This document shows positions 23,668-31,807 of a DNA stretch of 64,000 nucleotides, in pieces; within the stretch, counting starts at the first letter, position 1; each line of letters starts with the position of its first letter. The stretch covers positions 1-64,000 of the forward strand of contig CAYPNP010000023.1 of the NCBI GenBank assembly GCA_964412195.1, read 5' to 3'. The stretch is from CAYPNP01 sp964412195 (GTDB lineage: Bacteria; Acidobacteriota; JAAYUB01). Position numbers and translations under genes: made by a program. The notes beneath the pieces are model-generated. The model had not been told where the DNA came from and did not search any database. It saw only the letters and a program-made list of their open reading frames with translations.

Positions 23668-24843
23668 ATGCGCAAAGTCTACGCCGTCGGGCTGGGCATC
23701 ACCAGCTTCACCCGCCTGGAATACCCCCTCTCCGAGATCGCCGCCTACGCCGGCATGATGGCCATGCGCGACGCCGGCCTGTCCGCGGTGGACCATGTCT
23801 ACGTGGCCAACATGGGCGCCTGCCGCCTCAACCACCAGAGCGGCCTCGCCAGCGCCGTGGTGGACAGCCTGAGCCTGACCCCCGCCGGGGCCGAGACCAT
23901 CGAGAACGGGCCGGCCTCCGGCGCCAGCGCCCTGAAGGCCGGCTTCATGGCCGTCGCCTCCGGGGTGCACGACGTGGTCATGGTCATCGGCGCGGAGCGG
24001 ATGCGCGAGGCCAACAACCTGGAGACCACCGATTTTGTGGCCACCCTCACCCACCCCATCGCCGAGCACGTCTACGGCGTGACCCTGCCCTCGCTGGCCG
24101 CCATGTTCACCCGGCTCTACATGCAGAAGTACGGCGTCACCGAGCGCCACCTGGCCATGGTGGCGGTGAAAAACCACGACCACGCCCTGCTGAACTTCTT
24201 CGCCCACCTGCACGAGAAGATCACGCTGGAGGGCATCCTCGACTCGCCGGAGGCCTCCACCAACAACCCGTACGTGTCGGAGCCGCTGCGCTTCTTCGAC
24301 TGCTGCCCGGTCTCCGACGGCGGCGCCTGCGTGATCCTGGCGTCCGCCGAGGTGGCCCGCAAGCTCGGCAAGCCCATGGTGCGGCTCGCCGGCGTGGGCC
24401 AGGCCACCGACACCCACGCGGTGCACGAGCGCGAGGACCCGACCGAGCTGACCGCCGTGCGGCTGGCGGCGCAGAAGTCATTCAAGATGGCCGGCGTCCA
24501 GCCCGCCGACGTCCACGTGGCCGAGCTGCACGACGCCTTCACCATCCTCGAGATCGTGGAGAGCGAGGAGGCCGGCTTCTTCCCCAAGGGCCAGGGCCAC
24601 CTCGCCCTGGAGCGCGGCGAAACCCGGCTGGGCGGCCGCCTCCCCATCAACACCTCGGGCGGGCTCAAGGCCAAGGGGCACCCCGTGGGCGCCACCGGCG
24701 TCGGGCAGGCCCACGAGATCGTCCTGCAGCTGCGCGGTGAAGCGGAGAAACGGCAGGTTCCCAACGCCAAGGTCGGCTTCACCTGCAACTTCGGCGGCTT
24801 CGGCAACAACGTGGTCTGCCTGACCTTCATCCGGGAGGACTGA
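23668..24843 (+). CDS. Thiolase-superfamily protein lacking the usual nucleophilic cysteine
   Basis: 391 residues of thiolase fold, closest in style to SCP2-type thiolases. At the nucleophile position the family reads xxxCASG; here it is 'ENGPASGASAL', with proline (P82) in place of cysteine. The other catalytic elements remain: H338 in 'GLKAKGHPVGATG' and C373 in 'FTCNFGGFG'. The protein may therefore not form the usual acyl-enzyme, or may use C373 or a different chemistry. The start at 23668 has GGAGG 7 nt upstream; an in-frame ATG at 23662 is too close. The following DUF35 gene is the standard partner that closes the CoA tunnel in thiolase complexes. Confidence 0.85.
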   Translation: MRKVYAVGLGITSFTRLEYPLSEIAAYAGMMAMRDAGLSAVDHVYVANMGACRLNHQSGLASAVVDSLSLTPAGAETIENGPASGASALKAGFMAVASGVHDVVMVIGAERMREANNLETTDFVATLTHPIAEHVYGVTLPSLAAMFTRLYMQKYGVTERHLAMVAVKNHDHALLNFFAHLHEKITLEGILDSPEASTNNPYVSEPLRFFDCCPVSDGGACVILASAEVARKLGKPMVRLAGVGQATDTHAVHEREDPTELTAVRLAAQKSFKMAGVQPADVHVAELHDAFTILEIVESEEAGFFPKGQGHLALERGETRLGGRLPINTSGGLKAKGHPVGATGVGQAHEIVLQLRGEAEKRQVPNAKVGFTCNFGGFGNNVVCLTFIRED

Positions 24844-24844
24844 C

Positions 24845-25192
24845 ATGGAACGGAACATTTACGGATACAAATGCCGGCACTGCGGGCACATCCACTACCC
24901 CTACCGGATGCGCTGCCGGAAGTGCGGCCAGACCGAGTACACCGACTTCGAGCTGGTGCCCCTGCCGAAGCGGGGGAAGCTGCTGACCCACACGAAGCTC
25001 TACAACCTGCCGTCGGACTTCATGCTCGCCACCCTCCAGCTGGGCATGGTGGAGCTGGAGAACGGCGTGCGGGTGCTGGGGCAGGTCCGGGCGCCCAATC
25101 CGGCCATGGGCATGGCCGTGGAGGCGAAGATCGAGGTGGTCCGCACCACGGACTATGACAGCTTCTACGGCATGGTCTTCTACCCGGCGTGA
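24845..25192 (+). CDS. DUF35 zinc-ribbon/OB-fold thiolase partner
   Basis: 115 residues. The zinc ribbon is C10/C13 and C24/C27 ('YKCRHCGHIHYP', 'RCRKCGQTEY'), then an OB-fold ('GKLLTHTKLYNLP... LGMVELENGVRVLGQVRAP'). Such proteins form part of the CoA-binding site in archaeal thiolase/HMG-CoA synthase complexes and in benzylsuccinyl-CoA thiolase. It starts 1 nt after the thiolase-gene stop and its own stop overlaps the next ATG (TGATG), so stoichiometric co-expression is expected. Confidence 0.9.
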   Translation: MERNIYGYKCRHCGHIHYPYRMRCRKCGQTEYTDFELVPLPKRGKLLTHTKLYNLPSDFMLATLQLGMVELENGVRVLGQVRAPNPAMGMAVEAKIEVVRTTDYDSFYGMVFYPA

Positions 25193-26016
25193 TGCGCGTC
25201 CACGTCGGCGACCGGGTCGGGGAAGGAACCTGGGATCTCCATTCCCGCTTTCCCCGGTCCATCAATTTTCTGCGGGGGATGGAGCTGGTCTCCGTGGTGC
25301 TCCCCGAGGTCGGGGCCGGGCCGCACGCCGTGGTAACGGGAGCCCTCCCCGGCGGAGAGACTCCGCGACTGGCGGTGGGCGAAGGCTGGCTGGCCCTCGC
25401 CGGCCAACGGTTCGAGTTCACGGCGGCGGATGTCTACAACAGCCGACCGGACTGGGGAGTCCCCGATGCGGCCCGGCTGGCGGCGGGCCTAAGATCTTTG
25501 CAGGAGCTGCTGCCGCGGCATGCTCCCGTTGGGAGCCTGGCGCGGCTGGGAGACGGCCAGCCTCGGGAAGCCCGACCGTCGGCCTTCGACCGGGAGCTGG
25601 AGCGCCGTTTCCTCCAGGGGCGGGAGCTGCTCCTGGGAAACGATCCGGCCGCCGGCGCCCGGCTGCTGCATGGCCTCGGCCTGGGGCTCACGCCGGCGGG
25701 GGACGATTTCTTGGCCGGGGTGCTCCACGGCTGGCGGCTGCGCGAGGCCTGGTGGGGGGAGCGCGTCGGGTCCCGCGTCGAGGCGGCGTACGGCGAATGC
25801 GCGGGCGGCGGCAACCCGTTCTCGGCGGCGTTCCTGCGCGAGGCGTACGAGGGTTGGGTCTTCGAACGCCTGGAGCGTTTGGTCCGGGCACTGTTGGGTG
25901 GCTCCCCCGAGGCAGTCGAAGGATCTGCGGTCAGTCTGTTCGCCGTGGGCGCCACGTCCGGGGCCGACCTGGCCGCGGGACTGGCGGCGGCGCTGGCGGG
26001 CGGCGGAAAGGATTGA
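25192..26016 (+). CDS. AllH-like protein (DUF2877)
   Basis: 274 residues of the DUF2877 family, recognised from 'RSINFLRG', 'LLGLGLGLTPAGDDFLAG' in shortened form, and 'FSAAFLREAYEG'. The E. coli member (AllH, formerly YlbF) is one of three subunits reported to make oxamate carbamoyltransferase with AllF (FdrA) and AllG (YlbE). All three occur here in the order H-F-G. ATG at 25192 overlaps the DUF35 stop. No membrane segment. The exact substrate in this organism is open. Confidence 0.82.
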   Translation: MRVHVGDRVGEGTWDLHSRFPRSINFLRGMELVSVVLPEVGAGPHAVVTGALPGGETPRLAVGEGWLALAGQRFEFTAADVYNSRPDWGVPDAARLAAGLRSLQELLPRHAPVGSLARLGDGQPREARPSAFDRELERRFLQGRELLLGNDPAAGARLLHGLGLGLTPAGDDFLAGVLHGWRLREAWWGERVGSRVEAAYGECAGGGNPFSAAFLREAYEGWVFERLERLVRALLGGSPEAVEGSAVSLFAVGATSGADLAAGLAAALAGGGKD

Positions 26017-26019
26017 GCG

Positions 26020-27606
26020 ATGGCGGTCAAGGGAAAAGTCAAGCCGGGCGAGTACTTCGACTCCGTGACGCTGATGCTGGCGGGGCGGGACCTGTCCGGC
26101 CTGCCGGGGGTGATCGACGCCGCGGTGGTCATGGGCACCCGCGAGAACCTGGCCATCCTGGAGGCGTCGGGTCTGCTCTGCCCGGAGTTCGCGGCGGCCG
26201 GCGACACGGACCTCCTGCTGGCGGTCAAAGCCGGCGACGAGGCGGCGGCCGCCCGGGCCCTGGACGCCGCCGAAAAGCGGCTGGCTGAACGCAAGAGCAA
26301 ACCTGCCGGCCCCGCCGGAACGGCTTCCGCCCGCAGTCTGGAGGGCGCACTCAAGCTCCAGCCCGGCAGCCGGCTGGCCCTGATCTCCGTGGCCGGGCGG
26401 TACGCGGCCGCGGAGGCTTGGAAGGCCCTCGACCGCGGCCTCCACGTCATGCTCTTCTCCGACAACGTGAGCCTGGAATCGGAAATCGCCCTGAAGCGGG
26501 CGGCGCGGGAGCGCGGGTTGCTGGTCATGGGGCCCGACTGCGGGACGGCCATCGTCAACGGCGTCCCCCTAGGCTTCGCCAACGCCGTGGCGCAGGGCAG
26601 CGTCGGGATCGTCGCCGCGGCGGGCACAGGGCTGCAGGAGGTCTCCGTGCTCGTGTCCAACGCCGGCGCGGGGATCTCGCAGGCCCTGGGCACCGGCGGG
26701 CGCGACGTGAAACAGGACGTGGGCGGCCTCATGTTTGTCGAGGCACTGCGGGCGCTGGCGGACGACCCGGCGACGGCCGTGATCCTGCTGGTGTCCAAGC
26801 CGCCCCACCCCGCGGCGCTGGAGCCCATCGCCGCGGCCTGCCGGAATATCAGAAAGCCCGTTGTCTCCATCTTCCTGGGCGCTCCTCCTGAGACGGCGGG
26901 CGCCTTCTCCACCCACGCCGCGGCCACCCTCGAAGAGGCGGCGCTCGTGGCTGCCCGCATCGCCCGGGAGGGAGTCGCAGCGGCGAAGGATTCAGCGGCC
27001 ATCGTCCGCCGCGAGCTGAAGGCCCGGAATGCGTCCATCCGGGAGGAGGCCGACGGGCTGGCGAGAGGATTGACCTCGGGGCGGAAGTACCTCCGCGGGC
27101 TGTTCAGCGGCGGCACGTTCTGCTCGGAGGCCCAACTCGTCCTGACGGGAACGCTGTCCGGGCTCTGGTCCAACGCGCCGGCGGGCAACGCGCAGAAGCT
27201 GGAGGACGCCCTCCACAGCCGGCAGAACACGCTGGTGGACTTGGGCGAGGACGAGTTCACCGTCGGCCGCCCGCACCCCATGATCGACTACGACTTGCGC
27301 CTGCGGCGGATGAAGGCGGAGATCCACGATCCGGAGACCGCGGTGATCCTGCTGGACGTGGTGCTGGGCTACGGCTCCCACCCCGATCCGGCGGGCGAAT
27401 TGGTCCCGCTGATCCGGGCGGCCGCCGGGCAGATCCGGGTCATCTGTTCGGTGACGGGGACCGACCGCGACCCCCAGAACCGGTCCCGGGTGGCCGAGGC
27501 CCTCGAGGCGGCCGGCGCCCGGATCATGCCCTCCAACGCCGCCGCGGCGCGGCTGGCCGGTGCTGTCTGCAGCCGGCTTCAGAGAAAAGAGCGAATTCGA
27601 TGTTGA
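26020..27606 (+). CDS. fdrA: FdrA/AllF-like acyl-CoA-synthetase-fold protein
   Basis: 528 residues. The fold resembles the succinyl-CoA ligase alpha subunit: CoA-binding-like domain to about residue 250 ('VMGPDCGTAIVNGVPLGFAN', 'GIVAAAGTGLQEVSVL') and ligase-like domain after it ('HPMIDYDLRLRRM', 'ILLDVVLGYGSHPDP'). FdrA proteins act with AllG and AllH in phosphorolytic carbamoyl transfer (oxalurate to oxamate plus carbamoyl phosphate in E. coli). It begins 3 nt after the AllH-like stop. Followed by a repeat-filled spacer, then the AllG-like gene. No carbamate kinase is present in the window. Confidence 0.88.
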   Translation: MAVKGKVKPGEYFDSVTLMLAGRDLSGLPGVIDAAVVMGTRENLAILEASGLLCPEFAAAGDTDLLLAVKAGDEAAAARALDAAEKRLAERKSKPAGPAGTASARSLEGALKLQPGSRLALISVAGRYAAAEAWKALDRGLHVMLFSDNVSLESEIALKRAARERGLLVMGPDCGTAIVNGVPLGFANAVAQGSVGIVAAAGTGLQEVSVLVSNAGAGISQALGTGGRDVKQDVGGLMFVEALRALADDPATAVILLVSKPPHPAALEPIAAACRNIRKPVVSIFLGAPPETAGAFSTHAAATLEEAALVAARIAREGVAAAKDSAAIVRRELKARNASIREEADGLARGLTSGRKYLRGLFSGGTFCSEAQLVLTGTLSGLWSNAPAGNAQKLEDALHSRQNTLVDLGEDEFTVGRPHPMIDYDLRLRRMKAEIHDPETAVILLDVVLGYGSHPDPAGELVPLIRAAAGQIRVICSVTGTDRDPQNRSRVAEALEAAGARIMPSNAAAARLAGAVCSRLQRKERIRC

Positions 27607-27618
27607 ACGTTGACATCA

Positions 27619-27717
27619 TTCACCGCAGAGGCGCGGAGGCGCAGAGAAAGCCGTCGGATCCGGGTTCGGATCAAACAATCTGTGTGTTCTCAGCGTCTCC
27701 GCGTCTCCGCGGTCAAT
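27619..27717. repeat. GCAGAGGCGCGGAG-type inverted arms within the operon
   Basis: Left arm TTCACCGCAGAGGCGCGG... (27619-27650) and right arm ...GCGTCTCCGCGGTCAAT (27687-27717) are inverted copies around ~36 nt. The element begins 12 nt after the fdrA stop and ends just before the AGGAG of the next gene. The same family is at 32290-32388. Confidence 0.85.
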
Positions 27718-27731
27718 AAACAGGAGTGCCG

Positions 27732-29135
27732 ATGCCGATCGGGGACTTGTTCGGTGACGGATTGAAGGTGGTCAACATCGGCCTGGAGAGCTTCGCCGAG
27801 AGCATCCGGCAAGCCGGCGGCGAGGCGGTCCAGGTGGACTGGCGCCCCCCGGCCGACGTCTCCCCCGCGGCACTGGAGCGCGTTCGGGCCCATGCGGACG
27901 CCATCCGGACGGCCAACGCCGAGGCGGCGCAGCGGTTCCTTGCCGGGGCTCCCTTCATCGTGGGCATGGGCCCGGCCGGCGAGGTCATCCCCGGCATGCG
28001 GCGGAATCTCCTGCTCCACGCCGGCCCGCCGGTGGAGTGGGCGCGGATGTGCGGCCCCGTGCGCGGCGCCGTGATGGGCGCCCTGGTCTACGAGGGGATG
28101 GCCTCCACGCCCGCCGAGGCGGAGAAGCTGGCGGCCTCCGGCGCGGTCTCCTTCGCCCCCTGCCACGAGCACGGCGCCGTGGGCCCCATGGCCGGCGTGG
28201 TGTCATGGTCCATGCCGGTCTTCGTCGTCCGGAACGAGACCTTCGGGAACCTGTCCTTCACCACCCAGAACGAGGGGCTCGGGAAGGTGCTGCGGTACGG
28301 CGCGTACGGCGAGGATGTTATCCGCCGCCTGAAGTGGATGGAGGAGACCCTCTATCCAACCCTTCAGAAGGCAATCGAGCATTTGGGCCGGATCGACCTC
28401 AAGGCCGTCATCGCCCAGGCCCTCCACATGGGGGACGAGGTCCACAACCGCAACCGCGCCGCCACCTCGCTGCTCTACCGGGCGCTGGCCCCGGCGGTGG
28501 TGCGGACGGCGCCCGACCCGGCCACGGCCGCGGCGGCGCTGGAGTTCATCGGCGGCAACGACCACTTCTTCCTGAATCTGTCCATGGCCGCGTGCAAGGC
28601 CCTGCTGGACCCGCTGGCGGGGATCCCCGGCTGCAGCCTGGCGACGGTCATGGCGCGCAACGGCACGGAGTTCGGCGTGAAGGTCTCCGGCACGGGCGGG
28701 CGGTGGTTCACCGGCCCGGCGCCGGTGCCCGACGCCCTGTACTTCCCGGGCTTCTCCAAGGCGGACGCCAACCCGGACATCGGCGACAGCGCCATCACCG
28801 AGACGGGCAGCCTGGGCGGGTTCGCCATCGCCGCCGCGCCCGCCATTGTGCAGTTCGTGGGCGGGAGCGCCGCCGACGCGGCCAACTACACGCTGCAGAT
28901 GTACGAGATCACGGAGGCGGAGCACAACGCCTGGCAGATCCCCGGGCTGAACTTCCGCGGGACGCCGGTGGGGATCGACGTGGTGAAGGTGGTCTCCACC
29001 GGGATCCTGCCCTTCATCGACACCGGCGTGGCGCACAAGGACGCCGGTGTCGGGCAGGTCGGCGCGGGCGTCCTGTCCGCCCCGATGGAACCGTTCCGCA
29101 AAGCGTTCGAAGCCTTCGCGAGCACATTGGAATAA
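27732..29135 (+). CDS. AllG-like protein (DUF1116)
   Basis: 467 residues of the DUF1116/YlbE family, the largest subunit of the AllFGH-type carbamoyltransferase. Recognisable stretches are 'FIVGMGPAGEVIPGMRRNLLLHAGPP', shortened here to its core GPAGEVIPGM, then 'FAPCHEHGAVGPMAGV', 'MGDEVHNRNRAATSLL' and 'NDHFFLNLSMAACKA'. The ATG at 27732 has AGGAG 5 nt upstream; a GTG at 27726 overlaps that site. With the FdrA- and AllH-like genes it completes the triad. The stop is followed within 3 nt by a CACGAACCA repeat arm. Confidence 0.88.
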   Translation: MPIGDLFGDGLKVVNIGLESFAESIRQAGGEAVQVDWRPPADVSPAALERVRAHADAIRTANAEAAQRFLAGAPFIVGMGPAGEVIPGMRRNLLLHAGPPVEWARMCGPVRGAVMGALVYEGMASTPAEAEKLAASGAVSFAPCHEHGAVGPMAGVVSWSMPVFVVRNETFGNLSFTTQNEGLGKVLRYGAYGEDVIRRLKWMEETLYPTLQKAIEHLGRIDLKAVIAQALHMGDEVHNRNRAATSLLYRALAPAVVRTAPDPATAAAALEFIGGNDHFFLNLSMAACKALLDPLAGIPGCSLATVMARNGTEFGVKVSGTGGRWFTGPAPVPDALYFPGFSKADANPDIGDSAITETGSLGGFAIAAAPAIVQFVGGSAADAANYTLQMYEITEAEHNAWQIPGLNFRGTPVGIDVVKVVSTGILPFIDTGVAHKDAGVGQVGAGVLSAPMEPFRKAFEAFASTLE

Positions 29136-29137
29136 TG

Positions 29138-29306
29138 AAACCACGAACCACACGAACCACACCAACTGGCTTGGATCCGAATGGGGATCGGAGTCGGCAT
29201 GCTGGCCAGGCGTCGGGATCGACCCGCGAAGCACATTCCGATAGAGACGGTGTATCTGCACCCTGATTTGTGATCCCCTTCGTGTGGTTCGTGTGGTTCG
29301 TGGTTA
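29138..29306. repeat. CACGAACCA-type inverted arms, no cargo
   Basis: Left arm CCACGAACCACACGAACC (29138-29166) and right arm GGTTCGTGTGGTTCGTGG (29277-29306) are inverted copies, period 9. The inner ~110 nt contain GGATCCGAATGGGGATCGG-like units but no gene. The element fills the space between the AllG-like stop and the RBS (GGAGG) of the cyclase gene. Confidence 0.88.
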
Positions 29307-29321
29307 TTACCTGGAGGAACG

Positions 29322-30140
29322 ATGCAGAATGAAAAGTTTCTGGAGTTCATGAGCGGCGTACGGATGGTGGACCTGACCCAGCGGCTGAGCGTCCACACGC
29401 CCCCCTGGCCGAGCTACATGCCCCTGGGGATCCAGTACTTCAAGCGCATCGCCGGGGCCCACATGGGCCAGGGCGCCAACGGCCAGATCATCACCACCAG
29501 CAACCACGTGGGCACCCACATGGACGGCGAGGTGCACTTCCACCCTAGCGGCCGCCCCATCGGCGACGTGCCCATGGAGGAGTGGGTGGGCCCGGGCGCG
29601 GTGGCCGACATCTCGGACTCGGTGGAGGACTACAGCCTGTACAGTCCCGAGATGATCACGAAGAAGGTGGAGGTGAAAAAGGGCGACATCCTGGTCATCA
29701 ACACCGGCTACCACCGCTACGCCTGGGACCAGCCGGAGGCCGACGAGGTGCGCTACTTCGTCAAGCACCCCGGGCCGGGGCCGGGCTTCCACGAGTGGGC
29801 GCTGGACATGCGGCTGAAGTGGATCGGCGTCGACTGCGGCTCGGCCGACCACCCCATGAACACCATCATCCGGAACTGGCACCCGGCACGGTTCCAGGAA
29901 GCCGAGGCCAAGCTGAAGAAGGACCACGGCAAGGCCTGGGACGAGATGTTCCCGCCCGACGTCTACTACCAGGTGATGCACCTGAAGCTCTTCCCGAAGA
30001 AGCTGGTGCACGCGGAGAACCTGGGCGGCGGCATCGACGAGGTCAGCAATCGGCGCGTCTGGATCGGCTGCTTCCCGCTGCGCGGCATCGAACTGGAGTC
30101 GTCCATGTGCCGCATCGTCGCCCTGCTGCCGCCGAGATAA
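29322..30140 (+). CDS. Cyclase-family metal-dependent hydrolase
   Basis: 272 residues of the cyclase family, which includes kynurenine formamidase and isatin hydrolase; members open amide bonds using divalent metal. The signature HxGTHxDxxxH is present as H62-V-G-T-H66-M-D68-G-E-V-H72. GGAGGAACG precedes the ATG. In this operon it would most simply hydrolyse a cyclic or N-acyl amide produced by the molybdenum hydroxylase downstream and feed the AllFGH-type enzyme; that order is an inference. The stop is followed at once by a CACGAACCA repeat arm. Confidence 0.88.
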   Translation: MQNEKFLEFMSGVRMVDLTQRLSVHTPPWPSYMPLGIQYFKRIAGAHMGQGANGQIITTSNHVGTHMDGEVHFHPSGRPIGDVPMEEWVGPGAVADISDSVEDYSLYSPEMITKKVEVKKGDILVINTGYHRYAWDQPEADEVRYFVKHPGPGPGFHEWALDMRLKWIGVDCGSADHPMNTIIRNWHPARFQEAEAKLKKDHGKAWDEMFPPDVYYQVMHLKLFPKKLVHAENLGGGIDEVSNRRVWIGCFPLRGIELESSMCRIVALLPPR

Positions 30141-30669
30141 ACCACGAAATACCCATAGATGAACCACGAACCACACGAACCACACGAATGGGCCGAGCCA
30201 GCCGAACCGCTGGCGTTGATAAAGGTATGCGAACCGGTTGAATCGATGGATAGCCTGCTGTATCGGGATGAGGTTTTCGCGATCCAGGGCGCCATCTTCG
30301 AAGTGAACCGGGTGATGGGTTGTGGATTCCTGGAATCGGTTTATCAGGAATGCCTGGAGTGCGAGCTGGCGAAACGTAACATCCCATTCGAAGCTCAAAA
30401 AGATCTCGCGCTTTGTTATAAAGACAGGACACTGTCGCATACCTTCAAGGCGGACCTGATCTGTTACGACAAGATCATTGTTGAGCTCAAAGCAGTAAAA
30501 GAAATTCGAGATGAGCATCGCGCGCAGTTGATCAATTACCTGAAAGCAACCCGGTTCAGGTTGGGATTGTTGGTTAATTTCAACCACTACCCCAAAGCTC
30601 TAATCGAACGTATCATTCTTTAGCACGCTGTTCTTGCACCTTTCGTGTGGTTCGTGTGGTTCGTGGTTA
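30139..30669. mobile_element. CACGAACCA inverted-arm element carrying a GxxExxY gene
   Basis: The left arm (30139-30188) begins at the cyclase stop and the right arm (30641-30669) ends just before the RBS of the next gene. The arms are the same CACGAACCA family as the empty elements at 29138 and 31574. Between them is only the GxxExxY gene, whose base composition is clearly lower in GC than its neighbours. This is best read as an inserted unit with cargo inside an otherwise continuous operon. No transposase and no target duplication are visible. Confidence 0.6.
30246..30623 (+). CDS. GxxExxY protein (PDDEXK-like fold)
   Basis: 125 residues. The family motif is G27-F-L-E30-S-V-Y33. A PDDEXK-like active-site pattern is D70 ('FKADLI'), E80 and K82 ('IIVELKAVK'), so a nuclease-type fold is likely although activity is unproven for the family. 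I chose ATG 30246, giving the usual 'MDSLLYRDEVFAI' beginning; the upstream frame from 30159 only translates the repeat (HEPHEPHE). Codon use is more AT-rich than all neighbours, a sign of transfer. It interrupts the catabolic operon between the cyclase and hydroxylase genes. Confidence 0.85.
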   Translation: MDSLLYRDEVFAIQGAIFEVNRVMGCGFLESVYQECLECELAKRNIPFEAQKDLALCYKDRTLSHTFKADLICYDKIIVELKAVKEIRDEHRAQLINYLKATRFRLGLLVNFNHYPKALIERIIL

Positions 30670-30685
30670 ACTCTGGAGAGACATC

Positions 30686-31576
30686 ATGCCCATATTGCAC
30701 GATTTTGAGTACGAGAAGCCGGGGACGGTGGCGGAGGCGGTGGCGATCTTGGCCAGGAACGGAACCGATGCCGCGGTGCTGGCGGGGGGGACGGACCTCG
30801 TGGGGTGGATGCGCGACGAAATCGTCACGCCAAAGGTCGTCGTGGACATCAAGGCGATCCCGGAACTGCAGGCGATCGCCTGCGCCGACGGCTTCCTGCG
30901 CATCGGCGCGGCCGTCCCCTTCAACGCCATCCGTCGGAATGACGATGTCTGCCGCCACTTCCCCGTCCTGGCGGAGGCGGCGGGGCGCGTGGGCTCCTGC
31001 GGCCTGCGCAACCGCGCCACCCTCGCCGGCAACATCTGCTCGGCGGTCCCCTGCTGCGACGGCGGGCCTCCGCTGCTGGTGCTGGACGCCGAGGTGGAGC
31101 TGGCCGGCCCCGGCGGCATGCGCCGCGTCCCCGTCGCCGCCTGGTTCCGGGAGAAGCGGCAGACCGCCCGCGCCCCCGGCGAGCTGGTGACGTCTATCCA
31201 GATTCCCATCCCGACAGGCGCCCACGGCGGCGCCTACGTCAAGCTGGGGCGCTATCGCGGCGAGGACCTCGCCCAGGCCTCGGTGGCCGTGCTGGCGCTG
31301 CCGGGCGGCGTGCGGCGCGTGGCTTTCGGGGCGCTGGCGGCGAAGCCCCTGCGCGCCCCGAAGATCGAGGCGCTCCTGGCGGGGCGGCCGCTTTCCGACG
31401 AGCTGATCGGGGAAGCCAAGGCGCTCCTCGCCCAGGAGGTCACCCCCATCACCGACGTGCGGGCGACGAAGGAATACCGGAGCCTGGCCACAGCGGTCAT
31501 GCTGGAGCGGGCCCTGCGGGCGGCCGAGTCCCGGCTGGAAGGCCGCGGCCCATCGTACGGAACGAGATTGATATGA
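30686..31576 (+). CDS. Molybdenum hydroxylase FAD-binding subunit (XdhB/CoxM-like)
   Basis: 296 residues. The FAD-binding domain carries 'AGGTDLVGWM' (33-42) and 'GLRNRATLAGNICSA' (about 107-121), the two pyrophosphate-binding loops of CoxM-type subunits, followed by the CO-dehydrogenase flavoprotein C-terminal domain. It passes electrons from the iron-sulfur subunit to the acceptor. Unlike 4-hydroxybenzoyl-CoA reductase, no Cys-rich [4Fe-4S] insert is visible. GGAGAG precedes the ATG. First of three hydroxylase genes; the stop TGA is part of the next repeat arm (TGATATGAACCACGAACC). Confidence 0.93.
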   Translation: MPILHDFEYEKPGTVAEAVAILARNGTDAAVLAGGTDLVGWMRDEIVTPKVVVDIKAIPELQAIACADGFLRIGAAVPFNAIRRNDDVCRHFPVLAEAAGRVGSCGLRNRATLAGNICSAVPCCDGGPPLLVLDAEVELAGPGGMRRVPVAAWFREKRQTARAPGELVTSIQIPIPTGAHGGAYVKLGRYRGEDLAQASVAVLALPGGVRRVAFGALAAKPLRAPKIEALLAGRPLSDELIGEAKALLAQEVTPITDVRATKEYRSLATAVMLERALRAAESRLEGRGPSYGTRLI

Positions 31577-31786
31577 ACCACGAACCACACCAACCACACA
31601 AACAGGTTTGGATCTCAATCGGGGTCGGTATCGGTATCGGAATCGGGATCGACGGCTGGAATCGATCCGCAAATCGAAGTCCGATTGCGACCCCGATACC
31701 GATTCCGATACCGACCCCGATGCCGATTCAAATACTGGATTCAGGATTGAAATGCCTTTCGTGTGGTTCGTGTGGTTCGTGGTTGA
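31574..31786. repeat. Nested inverted repeats: TATCGG arms inside CACGAACCA arms
   Basis: Outer arms of the CACGAACCA family lie at 31574-31604 and 31757-31786. Inside them are inner inverted arms of GGTATCGGTATCGG units (31621-31651) and CGATACCGATTCCGATAC units (31688-31726), period 6. A short GGATTCA/TGGATTCAGG tail follows. No gene. This is the clearest case of one family embedded in another. Confidence 0.88.
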
Positions 31787-31807
31787 TGTTTGAATGAGGG
31801 GATGAAG

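Noticed and set aside
25434..27281. 615-codon minus-strand frame across the AllH-like and FdrA genes
   Set aside because: Ser/Arg/Ala-rich shadow with no domain; both plus-strand genes are clear family members with short intergenic gaps.
30159..30245. Upstream extension of the GxxExxY gene
   Set aside because: It only translates the CACGAACCA arm (HEPHEPHE); family members begin where ATG 30246 begins.
29138..31786. CRISPR array
   Set aside because: Units are 6-9 nt with no regular unique spacers, arms are inverted rather than all direct, and no cas genes are nearby.
31573..31797. Small plus-strand frames within the TATCGG and CACGAACCA repeats
   Set aside because: They translate the repeat units (GIGIGIG, PIPIPIP) and have no ribosome-binding site.
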